From the NCBI RefSeq assembly GCF_003206575.1, contig NZ_PZJO01000012.1, positions 1 through 37,860 of the forward strand: 37,860 nt of DNA. Reading direction: 5' to 3'. A model generated the notes under the pieces. That model did no database searches, had not been told where the DNA came from, and saw only the letters and a list, made by a program, of their open reading frames with translations. Below, piece by piece: positions 1-12,700 of the stretch. This stretch comes from Salinicola endophyticus. GTDB lineage: Bacteria; Pseudomonadota; Gammaproteobacteria; Pseudomonadales; Halomonadaceae. How positions within the stretch are numbered: position 1 is the stretch's first letter; each line of letters opens with the position of its first letter. The translations under genes and the position numbers were made by a program.

Positions 1-3
1 CCA

Positions 4-41
4 GCGCTCGCCCCTGACGTCTCCCTGAGACCCGCGAGCGC
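4..41. repeat. Nested inverted repeat at left window edge
   Basis: GCGCTCGC at 4-11 is perfectly complementary to GCGAGCGC at 34-41. Inside it GTCTC (19-23) pairs with GAGAC (27-31) around a 3-nt loop. The segment lies just upstream of a terminator, so it probably belongs to the 3' part of a transcript that starts outside the window. I do not recognise a 5S rRNA or a coding end here. Confidence 0.5.
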
Positions 42-61
42 CGGATACCACACCTCCACTT

Positions 62-91
62 CCCCGGCCCGCCCCCGCGCCGGGGCTTTTT
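62..91 (+). terminator. Intrinsic terminator of upstream unit
   Basis: CCCCGGC (62-68) pairs with GCCGGGG (79-85), followed by C and five T (87-91). It ends a plus-strand transcript entering from the left and isolates birA. Confidence 0.75.
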
Positions 92-137
92 GTGGGTGGG
101 TGGTCGATAGGGCAGGGGAGGGCGGTAGCGCGGTACG

Positions 138-167
138 TTAACGGTGGGCGAGCGATTTCGTTAGAAT
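138..167 (+). promoter_or_regulatory. Candidate birA promoter
   Basis: A -10-like TAGAAT (162-167) lies 18 bp downstream of a weak -35-like TTAACG (138-143). Transcription would start about 20 bp before the birA start codon. The -10 resembles those of the tRNA-Tyr and rpsL promoters in this window. Confidence 0.45.
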
Positions 168-193
168 GCTCTCTTTTGCGCTGGACGATCGGT

Positions 194-1174
194 ATGAGCA
201 TCGGTGAACTGATACGCCTGCTGGGGGATGGTGATTTCCACTCGGGGCAGCAGCTGGGCGAGCGCTTGGGTGTCTCGCGCACCGCGGTCTGGAAGCAGCT
301 GAAGAAGCTGGAGGCGATGGATCTGCCCCTGGAGGCGGTCAAGGGGCGCGGCTATCGTCTGGTCGATGCCATCGAGTCGCTGGACGGCAAGTCGATCGTC
401 GCGCAGCTGAGCGCCGAGCCGCGCCGTCATCTCAAGCGACTGTTCGTCGAGGATGTGCTCGACTCCACCAATACCTACCTGCGCGAGCGCTTCCGGCAGG
501 GAGCGGGCCATGGCGAGGTGTGTCTCGCCGAGAGTCAGACGGCAGGGCGGGGGCGTCGTGGCAAGGCATGGAGCACCAGTTGGGGGCGTAGCCTGATCCT
601 GTCCCTGGGCTGGCGCTTCGATGCCGGCGTGGGGGCGCTCGAGGGCCTCAGCCTGGCGGTCGGCGTGGCGGTGGCTGAGGTGCTCGAAGCGGCGGGGGCG
701 GAAATCGCCCTGAAGTGGCCCAACGACATCCTGATCGCGGTCGAGGGGGAGTGGCGCAAGCTCGCCGGTATCCTGCTCGAGGTGACCGGCGATGTGGAGG
801 GGCCGTGCGAGGTGGTGATCGGTATCGGCCTCAATGTCTCGCTGAGCGCTGCCGGGCGCGAGGCCGCCGGTCAGCCTGCCGGCGCCCTGGCCGACAGGCT
901 GCCGGCACCTTCGCGAAACCGTCTTGCCGCCGGCATCATCGATGCGTTGCTGATGCTCTTGCCACAGTTCGAGCGGCGCGGTTTCGTGGCGTGGCAGGCG
1001 GGCTGGAATCAGCGTCATGCCTTTGCCGGTCAGCGCGTCAATGTGATCCAGGCGCGGGAAACCTATCCCGCCACGGCCAAAGCGGTGGATGCCAGCGGCA
1101 ACCTGGTGGTGACCACAGGGGAGGGCGATCTCACCCTGATGGGGGGCGAAATCAGCATCCGCCCGGGGCGCTGA
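194..1174 (+). CDS. birA: Biotin--[acetyl-CoA-carboxylase] ligase / biotin operon repressor BirA
   Basis: Cytoplasmic enzyme that makes biotinyl-5'-AMP from biotin and ATP and transfers biotin to the AccB lysine. In E. coli the adenylate-bound dimer also represses the bio operon. The 326-aa product has an N-terminal winged helix (about residues 5-58, recognition helix near SRTAVWKQLKKLE), which marks the bifunctional class. The catalytic core carries the adenylate loop GRGRRG at 118-123, KWPND at 174-178 and KLAGIL at 189-194; a small C-terminal SH3-like domain follows. I chose ATG 194 because homologues begin at this MSIGEL-like helix. An in-frame ATG at 92 would add 34 residues of no recognisable domain and overlap the promoter. 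A clear Shine-Dalgarno is not visible. In many gammaproteobacteria coaX follows, but here tRNA genes do. Confidence 0.93.
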   Translation: MSIGELIRLLGDGDFHSGQQLGERLGVSRTAVWKQLKKLEAMDLPLEAVKGRGYRLVDAIESLDGKSIVAQLSAEPRRHLKRLFVEDVLDSTNTYLRERFRQGAGHGEVCLAESQTAGRGRRGKAWSTSWGRSLILSLGWRFDAGVGALEGLSLAVGVAVAEVLEAAGAEIALKWPNDILIAVEGEWRKLAGILLEVTGDVEGPCEVVIGIGLNVSLSAAGREAAGQPAGALADRLPAPSRNRLAAGIIDALLMLLPQFERRGFVAWQAGWNQRHAFAGQRVNVIQARETYPATAKAVDASGNLVVTTGEGDLTLMGGEISIRPGR

Positions 1175-1193
1175 CAAAAAATGCGCCCCGTGC

Positions 1194-1222
1194 TTGCAAT
1201 CACCTCATCGCTTTGACACAAT
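1194..1222 (+). promoter_or_regulatory. Possible upstream tandem promoter for the tRNA cluster
   Basis: TTGCAA (1194-1199), a 17-bp spacer and CACAAT (1217-1222) are followed by GCGCCCCG, much like the GC-rich discriminator of stable-RNA promoters. The same 11-mer AATGCGCCCCG occurs at 1180-1190 and 1220-1230. Each hexamer matches consensus at only four of six positions, so this remains a candidate. Confidence 0.35.
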
Positions 1223-1285
1223 GCGCCCCGCCTTGGGGACAAGGTGATCGAGTCTCGACTCTGTTAGTCGAATAAAAACAGAGGC

Positions 1286-1313
1286 TTGACATCGATGAGC
1301 GACAGGTTAGAAT
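1286..1313 (+). promoter_or_regulatory. Promoter of the tRNA-Tyr/Gly/Thr cluster
   Basis: Perfect -35 TTGACA (1286-1291), 16-bp spacer and -10 TAGAAT (1308-1313), directly followed by GTGTCGCC. The start point would fall only a few bases upstream of the tRNA-Tyr 5' end, leaving a very short 5' leader for RNase P. Confidence 0.8.
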
Positions 1314-1326
1314 GTGTCGCCAGCTA

Positions 1327-1410
<84 letters not shown>

Positions 1411-1496
1411 GATTTTGCAGTGCCGCTGCGTTGTTGGCAGCAAGAAGTGGCAGGAAAAACCGGTCTGTTTCGGCAAGCCGGATTCAGAGCGGGTAG

Positions 1497-1570
<74 letters not shown>

Positions 1571-1593
1571 GTTCGAGGTTGTGGTGGTGTAGT

Positions 1594-1668
1594 GCTCATG
1601 TAGCTCAGGGGTAGAGCACACCCTTGGTAAGGGTGAGGTCGACGGTTCAAATCCGTCCATGAGCTCCA
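1594..1668 (+). tRNA. tRNA-Thr (anticodon GGT)
   Basis: A 75-nt tRNA with acceptor GCTCATG (1594-1600) paired with CATGAGC (1658-1664), anticodon GGT (1626-1628), and CCA encoded at 1666-1668. It lies 23 nt after tRNA-Gly and is followed by a terminator rather than by tuf. Confidence 0.97.
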
Positions 1669-1694
1669 TTGCTCGATGTCGAACGCTGTGAAAG

Positions 1695-1717
1695 GCGAGC
1701 TGAAGGCTCGCTTTTTT
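1695..1717 (+). terminator. Terminator after tRNA-Thr
   Basis: GCGAGC (1695-1700), loop TGAAG, GCTCGC (1706-1711), then six T (1712-1717). It ends the tRNA-Tyr/Gly/Thr transcript and separates it from tRNA-Trp. Confidence 0.85.
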
Positions 1718-1743
1718 GGTGGCGAGAGAAAACACTCCAAGGG

Positions 1744-1773
1744 TTGCTTTTGCCCTCCTCTCTTCGCTATCAT
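1744..1773 (+). promoter_or_regulatory. Promoter of tRNA-Trp (and probably secE-nusG)
   Basis: -35 TTGCTT (1744-1749), 18-bp spacer and -10 TATCAT (1768-1773), followed by AGCGCCC, again a GC-rich discriminator. It sits just after a terminator, so an independent start is required here. Confidence 0.65.
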
Positions 1774-1816
1774 AGCGCCCTCCAAATTTCCGGGTGCTTC
1801 TCGGATATTTTGATAC

Positions 1817-1892
<76 letters not shown>

Positions 1893-1964
1893 GTCTTCCC
1901 CAGGCTGGCTCATATTTGATACCTTGTCATGTTCGGTTATCGCGCCTTGAGTTGAGGAGTTTTC

Positions 1965-2333
1965 ATGAAGCACAACGCCGAGGTGCAAGTCTCCCGCTAC
2001 GACACGCTCAAGTGGGCCGTTGTCGTGCTGCTGCTTGCCGTCGCGGTGGGTGGTAATGCCTGGTTCGCCGATCAGGCGCTGCTCTATCGTGTCCTGGGCG
2101 TCGTCGTCGTGTGCGTTGCCGCCGCTGCCGTGGGACTCACCACCGCCAAGGGGCAGGCGCTGATGGATCTGGCCAAGGGCTCCAAGCGCGAGATTCAGCG
2201 CGTTGTCTGGCCGACCCGTCAGGAAACCGTGCAGACGACCCTGATCGTCCTCGCCGCAGTGCTCGTCGTCGGTCTGCTGCTGTGGCTCATCGATACCGTC
2301 CTCGGCTGGGCGATGTCCGGAATCATTGGCTAG
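1965..2333 (+). CDS. secE: Preprotein translocase subunit SecE
   Basis: The 122-aa inner-membrane protein clamps SecY in the SecYEG channel. Hydrophobic segments at about 15-35, 41-61 and 91-112 give the three-TM form found in E. coli (127 aa). The conserved cytoplasmic amphipathic stretch [13 protein letters not shown] precedes the last, essential TM. GAGGAG eight bases before the ATG supports the start. nusG follows after 8 nt, so the two are translationally close. SecY, its partner, is encoded at 27846. Confidence 0.96.
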   Translation: MKHNAEVQVSRYDTLKWAVVVLLLAVAVGGNAWFADQALLYRVLGVVVVCVAAAAVGLTTAKGQALMDLAKGSKREIQRVVWPTRQETVQTTLIVLAAVLVVGLLLWLIDTVLGWAMSGIIG

Positions 2334-2341
2334 GAGTTTTC

Positions 2342-2875
2342 ATGTCCAAGCGTTGGTACGTCGTTCACGCTTATTCCGGGTTCGAAAAGCAGGTCATGCG
2401 CTCGCTGATCGAGCGCGTGAAGCTGTATGAGGTCGAGGATCAGTTCGGCGAGATCCTGGTGCCGACCGAAGAGGTCGTCGAGATGCGCGACGGCAAGCGC
2501 CGCAAGAGCGAGCGCAAGTTCTATCCCGGCTATGTGCTGGTCGAGATGGAGATGAACGAGCAGACCTGGCACCTGGTCAACGAGACGCCGCGCGTCATGG
2601 GCTTCATCGGTGGTACGCCGGAGAAGCCGGCACCGATCACCCCGAAGGAAGCCGAGGCGATCCTGCGCCGGGTGCAGGACGGCACCGACAAGCCGCGCCC
2701 CAAGACGCTGTTCGAGCCGGGCGAGACCGTGCGGGTGGTCGATGGTCCGTTCGCCGACTTCAACGGCGTGGTCGAAGAAGTCAATTACGAAAAGAGTCGA
2801 CTGCAGGTCAGCGTGCTGATCTTTGGTCGCTCCACCCCGGTCGAGCTCGAGTTCGTTCAGGTGGTCAAGGACTGA
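2342..2875 (+). CDS. nusG: Transcription termination/antitermination factor NusG
   Basis: A 177-aa protein that binds the beta' clamp helices through its N-terminal NGN domain (starting [13 protein letters not shown]). Its C-terminal KOW domain (about 123-177, [14 protein letters not shown]) contacts Rho or ribosomal protein S10, linking transcription to translation. ATG 2342 is chosen: AGGAG lies seven bases upstream and homologues begin MSKRWY. A longer reading frame upstream would run through secE. The length is close to the 181 aa of E. coli. Confidence 0.96.
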   Translation: MSKRWYVVHAYSGFEKQVMRSLIERVKLYEVEDQFGEILVPTEEVVEMRDGKRRKSERKFYPGYVLVEMEMNEQTWHLVNETPRVMGFIGGTPEKPAPITPKEAEAILRRVQDGTDKPRPKTLFEPGETVRVVDGPFADFNGVVEEVNYEKSRLQVSVLIFGRSTPVELEFVQVVKD

Positions 2876-2998
2876 GTCGAAGGCGGGGTCGACACGTTTT
2901 TTCATCGCGGCGCTCTTCCAGCGTCGCGTTGTCGTTGCCGGTGATGCGCCGGCCAAACCGGGGAGCCGCAAGGCGCTAATACCCAACAGGAGTTCCAC
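2876..2998 (+). promoter_or_regulatory. rplK leader; candidate L1 autoregulatory site
   Basis: A 123-nt gap with a hairpin GCGGCGCT (2907-2914)/AGCGTCGC (2920-2927). A GC-rich fold follows in which GCCGG (2937-2941) can pair with CCGGC (2949-2953), flanked by GTGATG (2941-2946) and GGGGAGCC (2960-2967). In E. coli, L1 represses rplK-rplA by binding the rplK leader, so a site is expected here. That this fold is the site is inference. No clear terminator or strong promoter is visible. Confidence 0.4.
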
Positions 2999-3430
2999 AT
3001 GGCTAAGAAAGTCCAGGCCTATATCAAGCTGCAGGTTGCAGCTGGCAAGGCCAACCCGAGTCCGCCCGTCGGTCCCGCACTGGGTCAGCACGGTGTCAAC
3101 ATCATGGAGTTCTGCAAGGCGTTCAACGCTGCGACCCAGGATGTCGAGCCGGGCTTGCCGACGCCGGTCGTGATCACGGTCTACTCCGACCGTAGCTTCA
3201 CCTTCGTCACCAAGACGCCGCCGGCTGCCGTGCTGCTGAAGAAAGCCGCAGGCATCAAATCCGGTTCTGGCGTGCCGAACAAGACCAAGGTCGGCACCGT
3301 GACCCGCGAGCAGCTCGAAGAGATCGCCAAGACCAAGGAGCCGGATCTGACGGCTGCCGATCTCGATGCCGCCGTTCGTACCATTGCTGGCAGCGCCCGT
3401 AGCATGGGCCTCAACGTGGAGGGCCTCTGA
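2999..3430 (+). CDS. rplK: 50S ribosomal protein L11
   Basis: L11 (143 aa) binds the GTPase-associated centre of 23S rRNA beside the L10-L12 stalk, and is needed for RelA activation by stalled ribosomes. The proline-rich N-terminal segment around residues 20-30 ([11 protein letters not shown]) is the region where thiostrepton resistance changes occur in other bacteria; it looks unaltered. The C-terminal RNA-binding domain ends in [18 protein letters not shown] at 2988-2992 sets the start. rplA begins 2 nt after the stop. Confidence 0.97.
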   Translation: MAKKVQAYIKLQVAAGKANPSPPVGPALGQHGVNIMEFCKAFNAATQDVEPGLPTPVVITVYSDRSFTFVTKTPPAAVLLKKAAGIKSGSGVPNKTKVGTVTREQLEEIAKTKEPDLTAADLDAAVRTIAGSARSMGLNVEGL

Positions 3431-3432
3431 TC

Positions 3433-4125
3433 ATGGCAAAGCTTTCCAAGCGCGCACAGATGATTCGCGAGAAGGTCGAGCCGGGCAAGGTCTACTCCCT
3501 CGAGGAAGCCGTCTCCCTGCTGTCCGATCTGTCGACCGTCAAGTTCAAGGAAGCGGTGGAAGTCGCCATCAATCTGGGCGTCGATCCGCGTAAATCCGAC
3601 CAGGTCGTGCGTGGCGCCACCGTGCTGCCCAACGGTACCGGTCGTGACGTGCGTGTCGCCGTGTTCGCCCAGGGCAACGCCGCCGACGCCGCCAAGGAAG
3701 CCGGTGCCGACATCGTTGGCATGGACGACCTGGCCGATGACGTGAAGAAGGGCAACCTGAACTTCGACGTCGTCATCGCGGCTCCGGACGCCATGCGTGT
3801 GGTCGGCCAGCTGGGTCAGATCCTCGGCCCGCGCGGCCTGATGCCGAACCCCAAGGTCGGCACCGTGACGCCGGACGTCGCCACCGCGGTCAAGAACGCC
3901 AAGGCGGGTCAGGTGCGTTTCCGTACCGACAAGAACGGCATCATCCATGCCTCCATCGGTAAGGTCGACTTCTCCGCCGACGCGCTCAAGGGCAACCTGG
4001 AAGCGCTGGTCAACGACCTCAAGCGTCTGAAGCCGAGCACCTCCAAGGGTATCTACTTCAAGAAGCTGACCCTCTCCAGCACCATGGGGCCGGGTCTGAC
4101 GGTCGATCACAGCGCTTACGTGTGA
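3433..4125 (+). CDS. rplA: 50S ribosomal protein L1
   Basis: L1 (230 aa; 234 in E. coli) forms the mobile L1 stalk that helps move deacylated tRNA out of the E site. It is the feedback repressor of the rplK-rplA pair in E. coli. The signature [15 protein letters not shown] is in the middle domain and the family ending is present. The gap to rplK is 2 nt (TGATCATG), which favours translational coupling and equal synthesis. After its stop, the transcript enters the L10 leader. Confidence 0.97.
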   Translation: MAKLSKRAQMIREKVEPGKVYSLEEAVSLLSDLSTVKFKEAVEVAINLGVDPRKSDQVVRGATVLPNGTGRDVRVAVFAQGNAADAAKEAGADIVGMDDLADDVKKGNLNFDVVIAAPDAMRVVGQLGQILGPRGLMPNPKVGTVTPDVATAVKNAKAGQVRFRTDKNGIIHASIGKVDFSADALKGNLEALVNDLKRLKPSTSKGIYFKKLTLSSTMGPGLTVDHSAYV

Positions 4126-4140
4126 TCGATCACCGAGCAG

Positions 4141-4391
4141 TAACTTTGCGGTCCCCGTGCGCCGTCTCGCGAGAGGCGGAAAGGGGCGGGGCACCGTCAA
4201 AGACCGCAGGTGTCGGCCAACGGCCGACTTAATGTCCGCACCCGGCATCGCCGGAGGAAACCTGCGCAGATGGTGTGGCTCGCCGAATCAGGTGTGCAGC
4301 CATCATCCAAGACTTCCGCCGCAGTCGAAGCGGAAGAGATGGTAACCACCGGGTCGCGACATCGTCGCCCCGGCACGAAGGAGTAACCACT
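4141..4391 (+). ncRNA. L10-type leader (ribosomal protein L10(L12)4 autoregulatory RNA)
   Basis: The 251 nt before rplJ contain blocks typical of the L10 leader: CAAAGACCGCAGGTG, CTTAATGTCCGC and CCTGCGCAGATGGTG. TGCGGTC (4147-4153) can pair with GACCGCA (4202-4208). CGCAGG (4205-4210) can instead pair with CCTGCG (4261-4266), so the two helices are mutually exclusive. A further hairpin GTCGGCC/GGCCGAC lies at 4212-4228. In E. coli the L10-L12 complex binds such a leader and lowers rplJ translation. Exact boundaries are uncertain. Confidence 0.75.
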
Positions 4392-4895
4392 GTGCCACTA
4401 GCACTCGAAGGCAAGAAAGCGATTGTTGCCGAGGTCAGTGAAGCCGCTAAGGACGCTCTTTCCGTCGTAGTTGCCGACTCTCGCGGTGTGACCGTTAGCG
4501 CAATGACCGATCTGCGCAAACAGGCACGCGAGAATGGCGTCCAGATCCGTGTTGTTCGCAACACCCTGGCACGCCGCGCTTTGGCAGGCACTTCCTGGGA
4601 GTGCCTGAACGAGACTTTCGCAGGTCCGACGCTTCTGGCCTTCTCCTACGAACACCCCGGCGCTGCCGCGCGGCTGTTCAAGGAGTTCGGCAAGACGCAG
4701 AAGGAGTTCGAAGTCAAAGCGCTGGCCTACGAAGGCGAGATGATCCCGGCGGCCGATATCGACCGTCTGGCAACGCTGCCGACTTACGAGGAAGCACTGG
4801 CCAAGCTGATGTCCGTCATGAAGGAAGCTTCTGCCGGCAAGCTGGTTCGTACCCTCGCAGCCCTGCGCGACAAGAAGGAAGAAGAGGCGGCCTGA
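4392..4895 (+). CDS. rplJ: 50S ribosomal protein L10
   Basis: L10 (167 aa) anchors L7/L12 dimers to the ribosome through its C-terminal helix and binds 23S rRNA with its N-terminal domain. The start is GTG 4392 with GAAGGAG upstream, giving MPLALEGK, the normal family N-terminus. An earlier in-frame ATG (4275) lies inside the structured leader and is not used. The C-terminal tail after about residue 135 is the L12-binding helix, rich in Lys/Ala and ending with a Glu run. Confidence 0.96.
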   Translation: MPLALEGKKAIVAEVSEAAKDALSVVVADSRGVTVSAMTDLRKQARENGVQIRVVRNTLARRALAGTSWECLNETFAGPTLLAFSYEHPGAAARLFKEFGKTQKEFEVKALAYEGEMIPAADIDRLATLPTYEEALAKLMSVMKEASAGKLVRTLAALRDKKEEEAA

Positions 4896-4994
4896 GCCGA
4901 CACTTCTCCCGATTCGCCTGCGCTAGGTTGAACTGAATCTCATCGAGTGGGCAGGCCGGATGGCCGCCGCTCCGCAAAGTTAGGAATAGGTAAC

Positions 4995-5366
4995 ATGGCA
5001 CTGACTCAAGAAGACATCATCAACGCCGTTGCTGAAATGTCCGTGATGGAAGTTGCGGAACTGGTCTCTGCAATGGAAGAGAAGTTCGGCGTGTCTGCCG
5101 CTGCAGCCGTCGTGGCTGGCCCGGGTGGCGGCGATGCCGCTGCTGAAGAAGAGCAGACCGAGTTCTCCGTCGTTCTGACCGCTGCCGGTGACAAGAAAGT
5201 CAACGTCATCAAGGTCGTCCGCGAGATCACCGGTCTGGGTCTGAAGGAAGCCAAAGGCGCCGTCGACGGTGCTCCGGCTACCCTGAAAGAAGGCCTGTCC
5301 AAGGACGACGCCGAAGAAGCCAAGAAGAAGCTGGAAGAAGCTGGCGCCTCCGTGGAGCTCAAGTAA
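4995..5366 (+). CDS. rplL: 50S ribosomal protein L7/L12
   Basis: A 123-aa acidic stalk protein, present in several copies per ribosome, that recruits and activates EF-G, EF-Tu and IF2. It has the N-terminal dimerisation helices (about 1-33), an Ala/Gly-rich hinge (about 34-52) and a C-terminal factor-binding domain with [15 protein letters not shown]. It starts at ATG 4995; an upstream in-frame ATG at 4947 is outside the family alignment. The 99-nt gap after rplJ holds a small GGCC-GGAT-GGCC hairpin. The Shine-Dalgarno (TAGG) is modest for such an abundant protein. Confidence 0.97.
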   Translation: MALTQEDIINAVAEMSVMEVAELVSAMEEKFGVSAAAAVVAGPGGGDAAAEEEQTEFSVVLTAAGDKKVNVIKVVREITGLGLKEAKGAVDGAPATLKEGLSKDDAEEAKKKLEEAGASVELK

Positions 5367-5404
5367 CTCTGTGTTCACGGCTCCACGCGCTGCGTAAGCG
5401 CCAC

Positions 5405-5439
5405 GGCTGGTGGCGGGCCTCCCCGCTGCCGGCCTTTTT
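5405..5439 (+). terminator. rplL-rpoB attenuator
   Basis: A 13-bp stem (5405-5417 with 5422-5434, including three G-T wobbles) around a 4-nt loop is followed by TTTTT (5435-5439). It sits where E. coli has the partial terminator that lowers rpoBC expression relative to ribosomal proteins. Readthrough is required, as I see no convincing promoter between it and rpoB. Confidence 0.8.
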
Positions 5440-5517
5440 CTGTTGTTGCTAGCCTGGCGTTAGACCACCTGGCTTGGGATCCCCCCGAATCAGGGTTAAA
5501 GCCACTAGACGAATTCC

Positions 5518-5574
5518 GACGGCGAGCTCCCTCCGGGCAGCTTGCCGTCAGCGCCTAACGGGGTCACCCCCGTT
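5518..5574 (+). other. Two mRNA hairpins in the rpoB leader
   Basis: GACGGCGAGCT (5518-5528) pairs with AGCTTGCCGTC (5539-5549). AACGGGG (5557-5563) pairs with CCCCGTT (5568-5574) around a TCAC loop. In E. coli an RNase III processing site occurs in this gap, so these stems may be processing or stability elements. Neither carries a T-run. Confidence 0.5.
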
Positions 5575-5628
5575 GGGGAGCGCCGACCACGCACCGGTCA
5601 CCCATGGTGAACAAGCTGGGGAATACAG

Positions 5629-9705
<4,077 letters not shown>

Positions 9706-9736
9706 GACCGGCACAGTCGATCGATAGCGACGGGTT

Positions 9737-9766
9737 GCGGGGCCGGCGAGAGAGTCGCGGCCCCGC
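9737..9766 (+). other. rpoB-rpoC intergenic hairpin
   Basis: GCGGGGCCG (9737-9745) is perfectly complementary to CGGCCCCGC (9758-9766) around a 12-nt loop. There is no T-run, so it is not an intrinsic terminator. It lies in the 90-nt gap ahead of rpoC and may affect rpoC translation or mRNA stability. Confidence 0.55.
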
Positions 9767-9795
9767 TCATGACAACTCCGCAACGGAGCGATCCC

Positions 9796-12700
9796 ATGAA
9801 AGATTTGGTGAAAGTCCTAAAGTCACAGGCGCAATCTGACGAGTTCGACGCGATCAAGATCACGCTCGCGTCGCCGGAGATGATTCGCTCCTGGTCTTAC
9901 GGCGAGGTCAAGAAGCCGGAGACCATCAACTACCGTACGTTCAAGCCTGAGCGTGACGGTCTGTTCTGCGCCAAGATCTTCGGGCCGGTCAAGGATTACG
10001 AGTGCTTGTGCGGCAAGTACAAGCGCATGAAGCATCGCGGCATCATCTGCGAGAAGTGTGGCGTCGAAGTGACCAAGGCCGCGGTACGCCGCGAGCGCAT
10101 GGGCCACATCGAGCTGGCCTCGCCGGTCGCTCACATCTGGTTTCTGAAGTCGCTGCCGTCGCGCATCGGCATGTTCCTCGACATGACCCTGCGTGACATC
10201 GAGCGTGTGCTCTACTTCGAGTCGTTCGTGGTGATCGACCCGGGTATGACCACCCTCGAGCGCGGTCAGCTGCTCAACGACGAGCAGTACTTCGAAGCGC
10301 TGGAAGAGTTCGGTGACGACTTCGATGCGCGCATGGGCGCCGAGGCGATCCAGGCGCTGCTCAAGGACATCGATCTGGAAGAGGAAGTCGAGCGCCTGCG
10401 TGAAGAGATTCCGCAGACCAACTCCGACACCAAGATCAAGAAGCTGTCCAAGCGCCTCAAGCTGCTGGAAGCCTTCTACAAGTCCGGCAATGCGCCGGCG
10501 TGGATGGTCATGGAAGTGCTGCCGGTGCTGCCGCCGGACCTGCGTCCGCTGGTGCCGCTGGACGGTGGCCGCTTCGCGACCTCCGATCTCAACGACCTCT
10601 ATCGTCGTGTGATCAACCGCAACAACCGCCTCAAGCGGCTGCTCGACCTCAATGCGCCCGACATCATCGTGCGCAACGAGAAGCGCATGCTGCAGGAGTC
10701 GGTCGATGCGCTGCTCGACAACGGTCGTCGCGGTCGTGCCATCACCGGTTCCAACAAGCGCCCGCTGAAATCCCTGGCCGACATGATCAAGGGTAAGCAG
10801 GGGCGTTTCCGTCAGAACCTGCTGGGTAAGCGCGTCGACTACTCCGGTCGTTCGGTCATCACCGTGGGCCCGACCCTGCGCCTGCACCAGTGTGGTCTGC
10901 CGAAGAAAATGGCGCTGGAGCTGTTCAAGCCGTTCATCTACTCCAAGCTGCAGGGGAGTGGTCAGGCTTCGACCATCAAGGCCGCCAAGAAGATGGTCGA
11001 GCGCGAGCTGCCGGAAGTGTGGGACATCCTCGCCGACGTCATCCGCGAGCACCCGGTACTGCTCAACCGTGCGCCGACGCTGCACCGTCTGGGTATCCAG
11101 GCGTTCGAGCCGCTGCTGATCGAAGGCAAGGCGATCCAGCTGCACCCGCTGGTGTGTGCCGCCTACAACGCCGACTTCGACGGTGACCAGATGGCCGTCC
11201 ACGTGCCGCTGACGCTGGAGTCCCAGCTCGAAGCGCGCGCGCTGATGATGTCGACCAACAACGTGCTGTCGCCGGCCAACGGCGAGCCGATCATCGTGCC
11301 GTCCCAGGACGTGGTGCTGGGTCTCTATTACATGACCCGCGAGCGCATCGGTGCCAAGGGTGAAGGCAAGGCGTTCGCCAACCTCAACGAACTGGATCGC
11401 GCCTTCGCGACCCAGAACGTGTCGCTGCACGCCCGGGTCAAGGTCCGCCTGACCGAGTGGCTGTCCGACGAGAAGGATGGCGAGATCACCGAGCTGACCG
11501 AGACCGTCTCGATCAAGGAGACCACCGTCGGCCGTGCGCTGCTGTTCCGCATCCTGCCCAAGGGGATGCCGTTCGAGCTGGTCGACAAGCCGATGAAGAA
11601 GAAGGCGATCTCCGGTCTGATCAACGAGGTCTACCGTCGTGCCGGCCTCAAGGACGCGGTCATCTTCGCTGACCAGCTGATGTACACCGGTTTCCGTCTG
11701 GCGACCTGGTCCGGCGCTTCGATCGGCGTCAACGACTTCGTCATCCCCGATGACAAGAAGGCGATCGTCGATGCGGCCGAGGACGAGGTCAAGGAGATCG
11801 AAGACCAGTTCTCCTCCGGTCTGGTGACCGCGGGCGAGAAGTACAACAAGGTCATCGATATCTGGTCCAAGGCCAACGACAAGGTGGCCAAGGCGATGAT
11901 GGCGGGTATCTCGAAGGAGACCGTCACCGACCGTGACGGCAACCAGGTCGAGCAGGACTCGTTCAACAGCGTCTTCATCATGGCCGACTCCGGTGCCCGT
12001 GGTAGTGCCGCCCAGATCCGTCAGCTGGCGGGGATGCGTGGCCTGATGGCCAAGCCGGACGGCTCGATCATCGAGACCCCGATCACCGCCAACTTCCGTG
12101 AAGGTCTGAACGTACTCCAGTACTTCATCTCGACCCACGGCGCGCGTAAGGGTCTGGCGGATACGGCACTCAAGACCGCCAACTCCGGTTACCTGACCCG
12201 TCGTCTGGTCGATGTGGCCCAGGATCTGGTCATCACCGAGCACGACTGCGGCACCGAGAACGGCCTGACCCTGCACCCGGTGATCGAGGGCGGCGACGTC
12301 ATCGTCTCGCTGGCCCAGCGTGTGCTCGGCCGTGTGGTCGCCCAGGACGTGATCGACCCGCAGACCGACGACGTGCTGATCCCGCGCGGCACCCTGCTCG
12401 ACGAAGCCTGGTGCGAGCGTCTCGACACCATGGGTGTCGACGAGATCGTGGTGCGCAGTGCCATCGCCTGTGAAACCGCACATGGCGTCTGCTCCTCGTG
12501 CTACGGCCGTGACCTGGCCCGCGGGCATCAGGTCAACATCGGCGAAGCGGTGGGCGTCATCGCCGCCCAGTCGATCGGTGAGCCGGGTACCCAGCTGACC
12601 ATGCGTACGTTCCACATCGGTGGGGCGGCCTCACGCGCCTCGGCGGTCGACAGCGTGCAGGTCAAGCACGGCGGTATCGTGCGTCTGCACAACATCAAGT

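Noticed and set aside
92-193. N-terminal extension of birA
   Set aside because: The extra residues precede the winged helix, cover the promoter and have no family match.
4275-4391. N-terminal extension of rplJ from ATG 4275
   Set aside because: It lies in the L10 leader; GTG 4392 with a good ribosome-binding site gives the family N-terminus.
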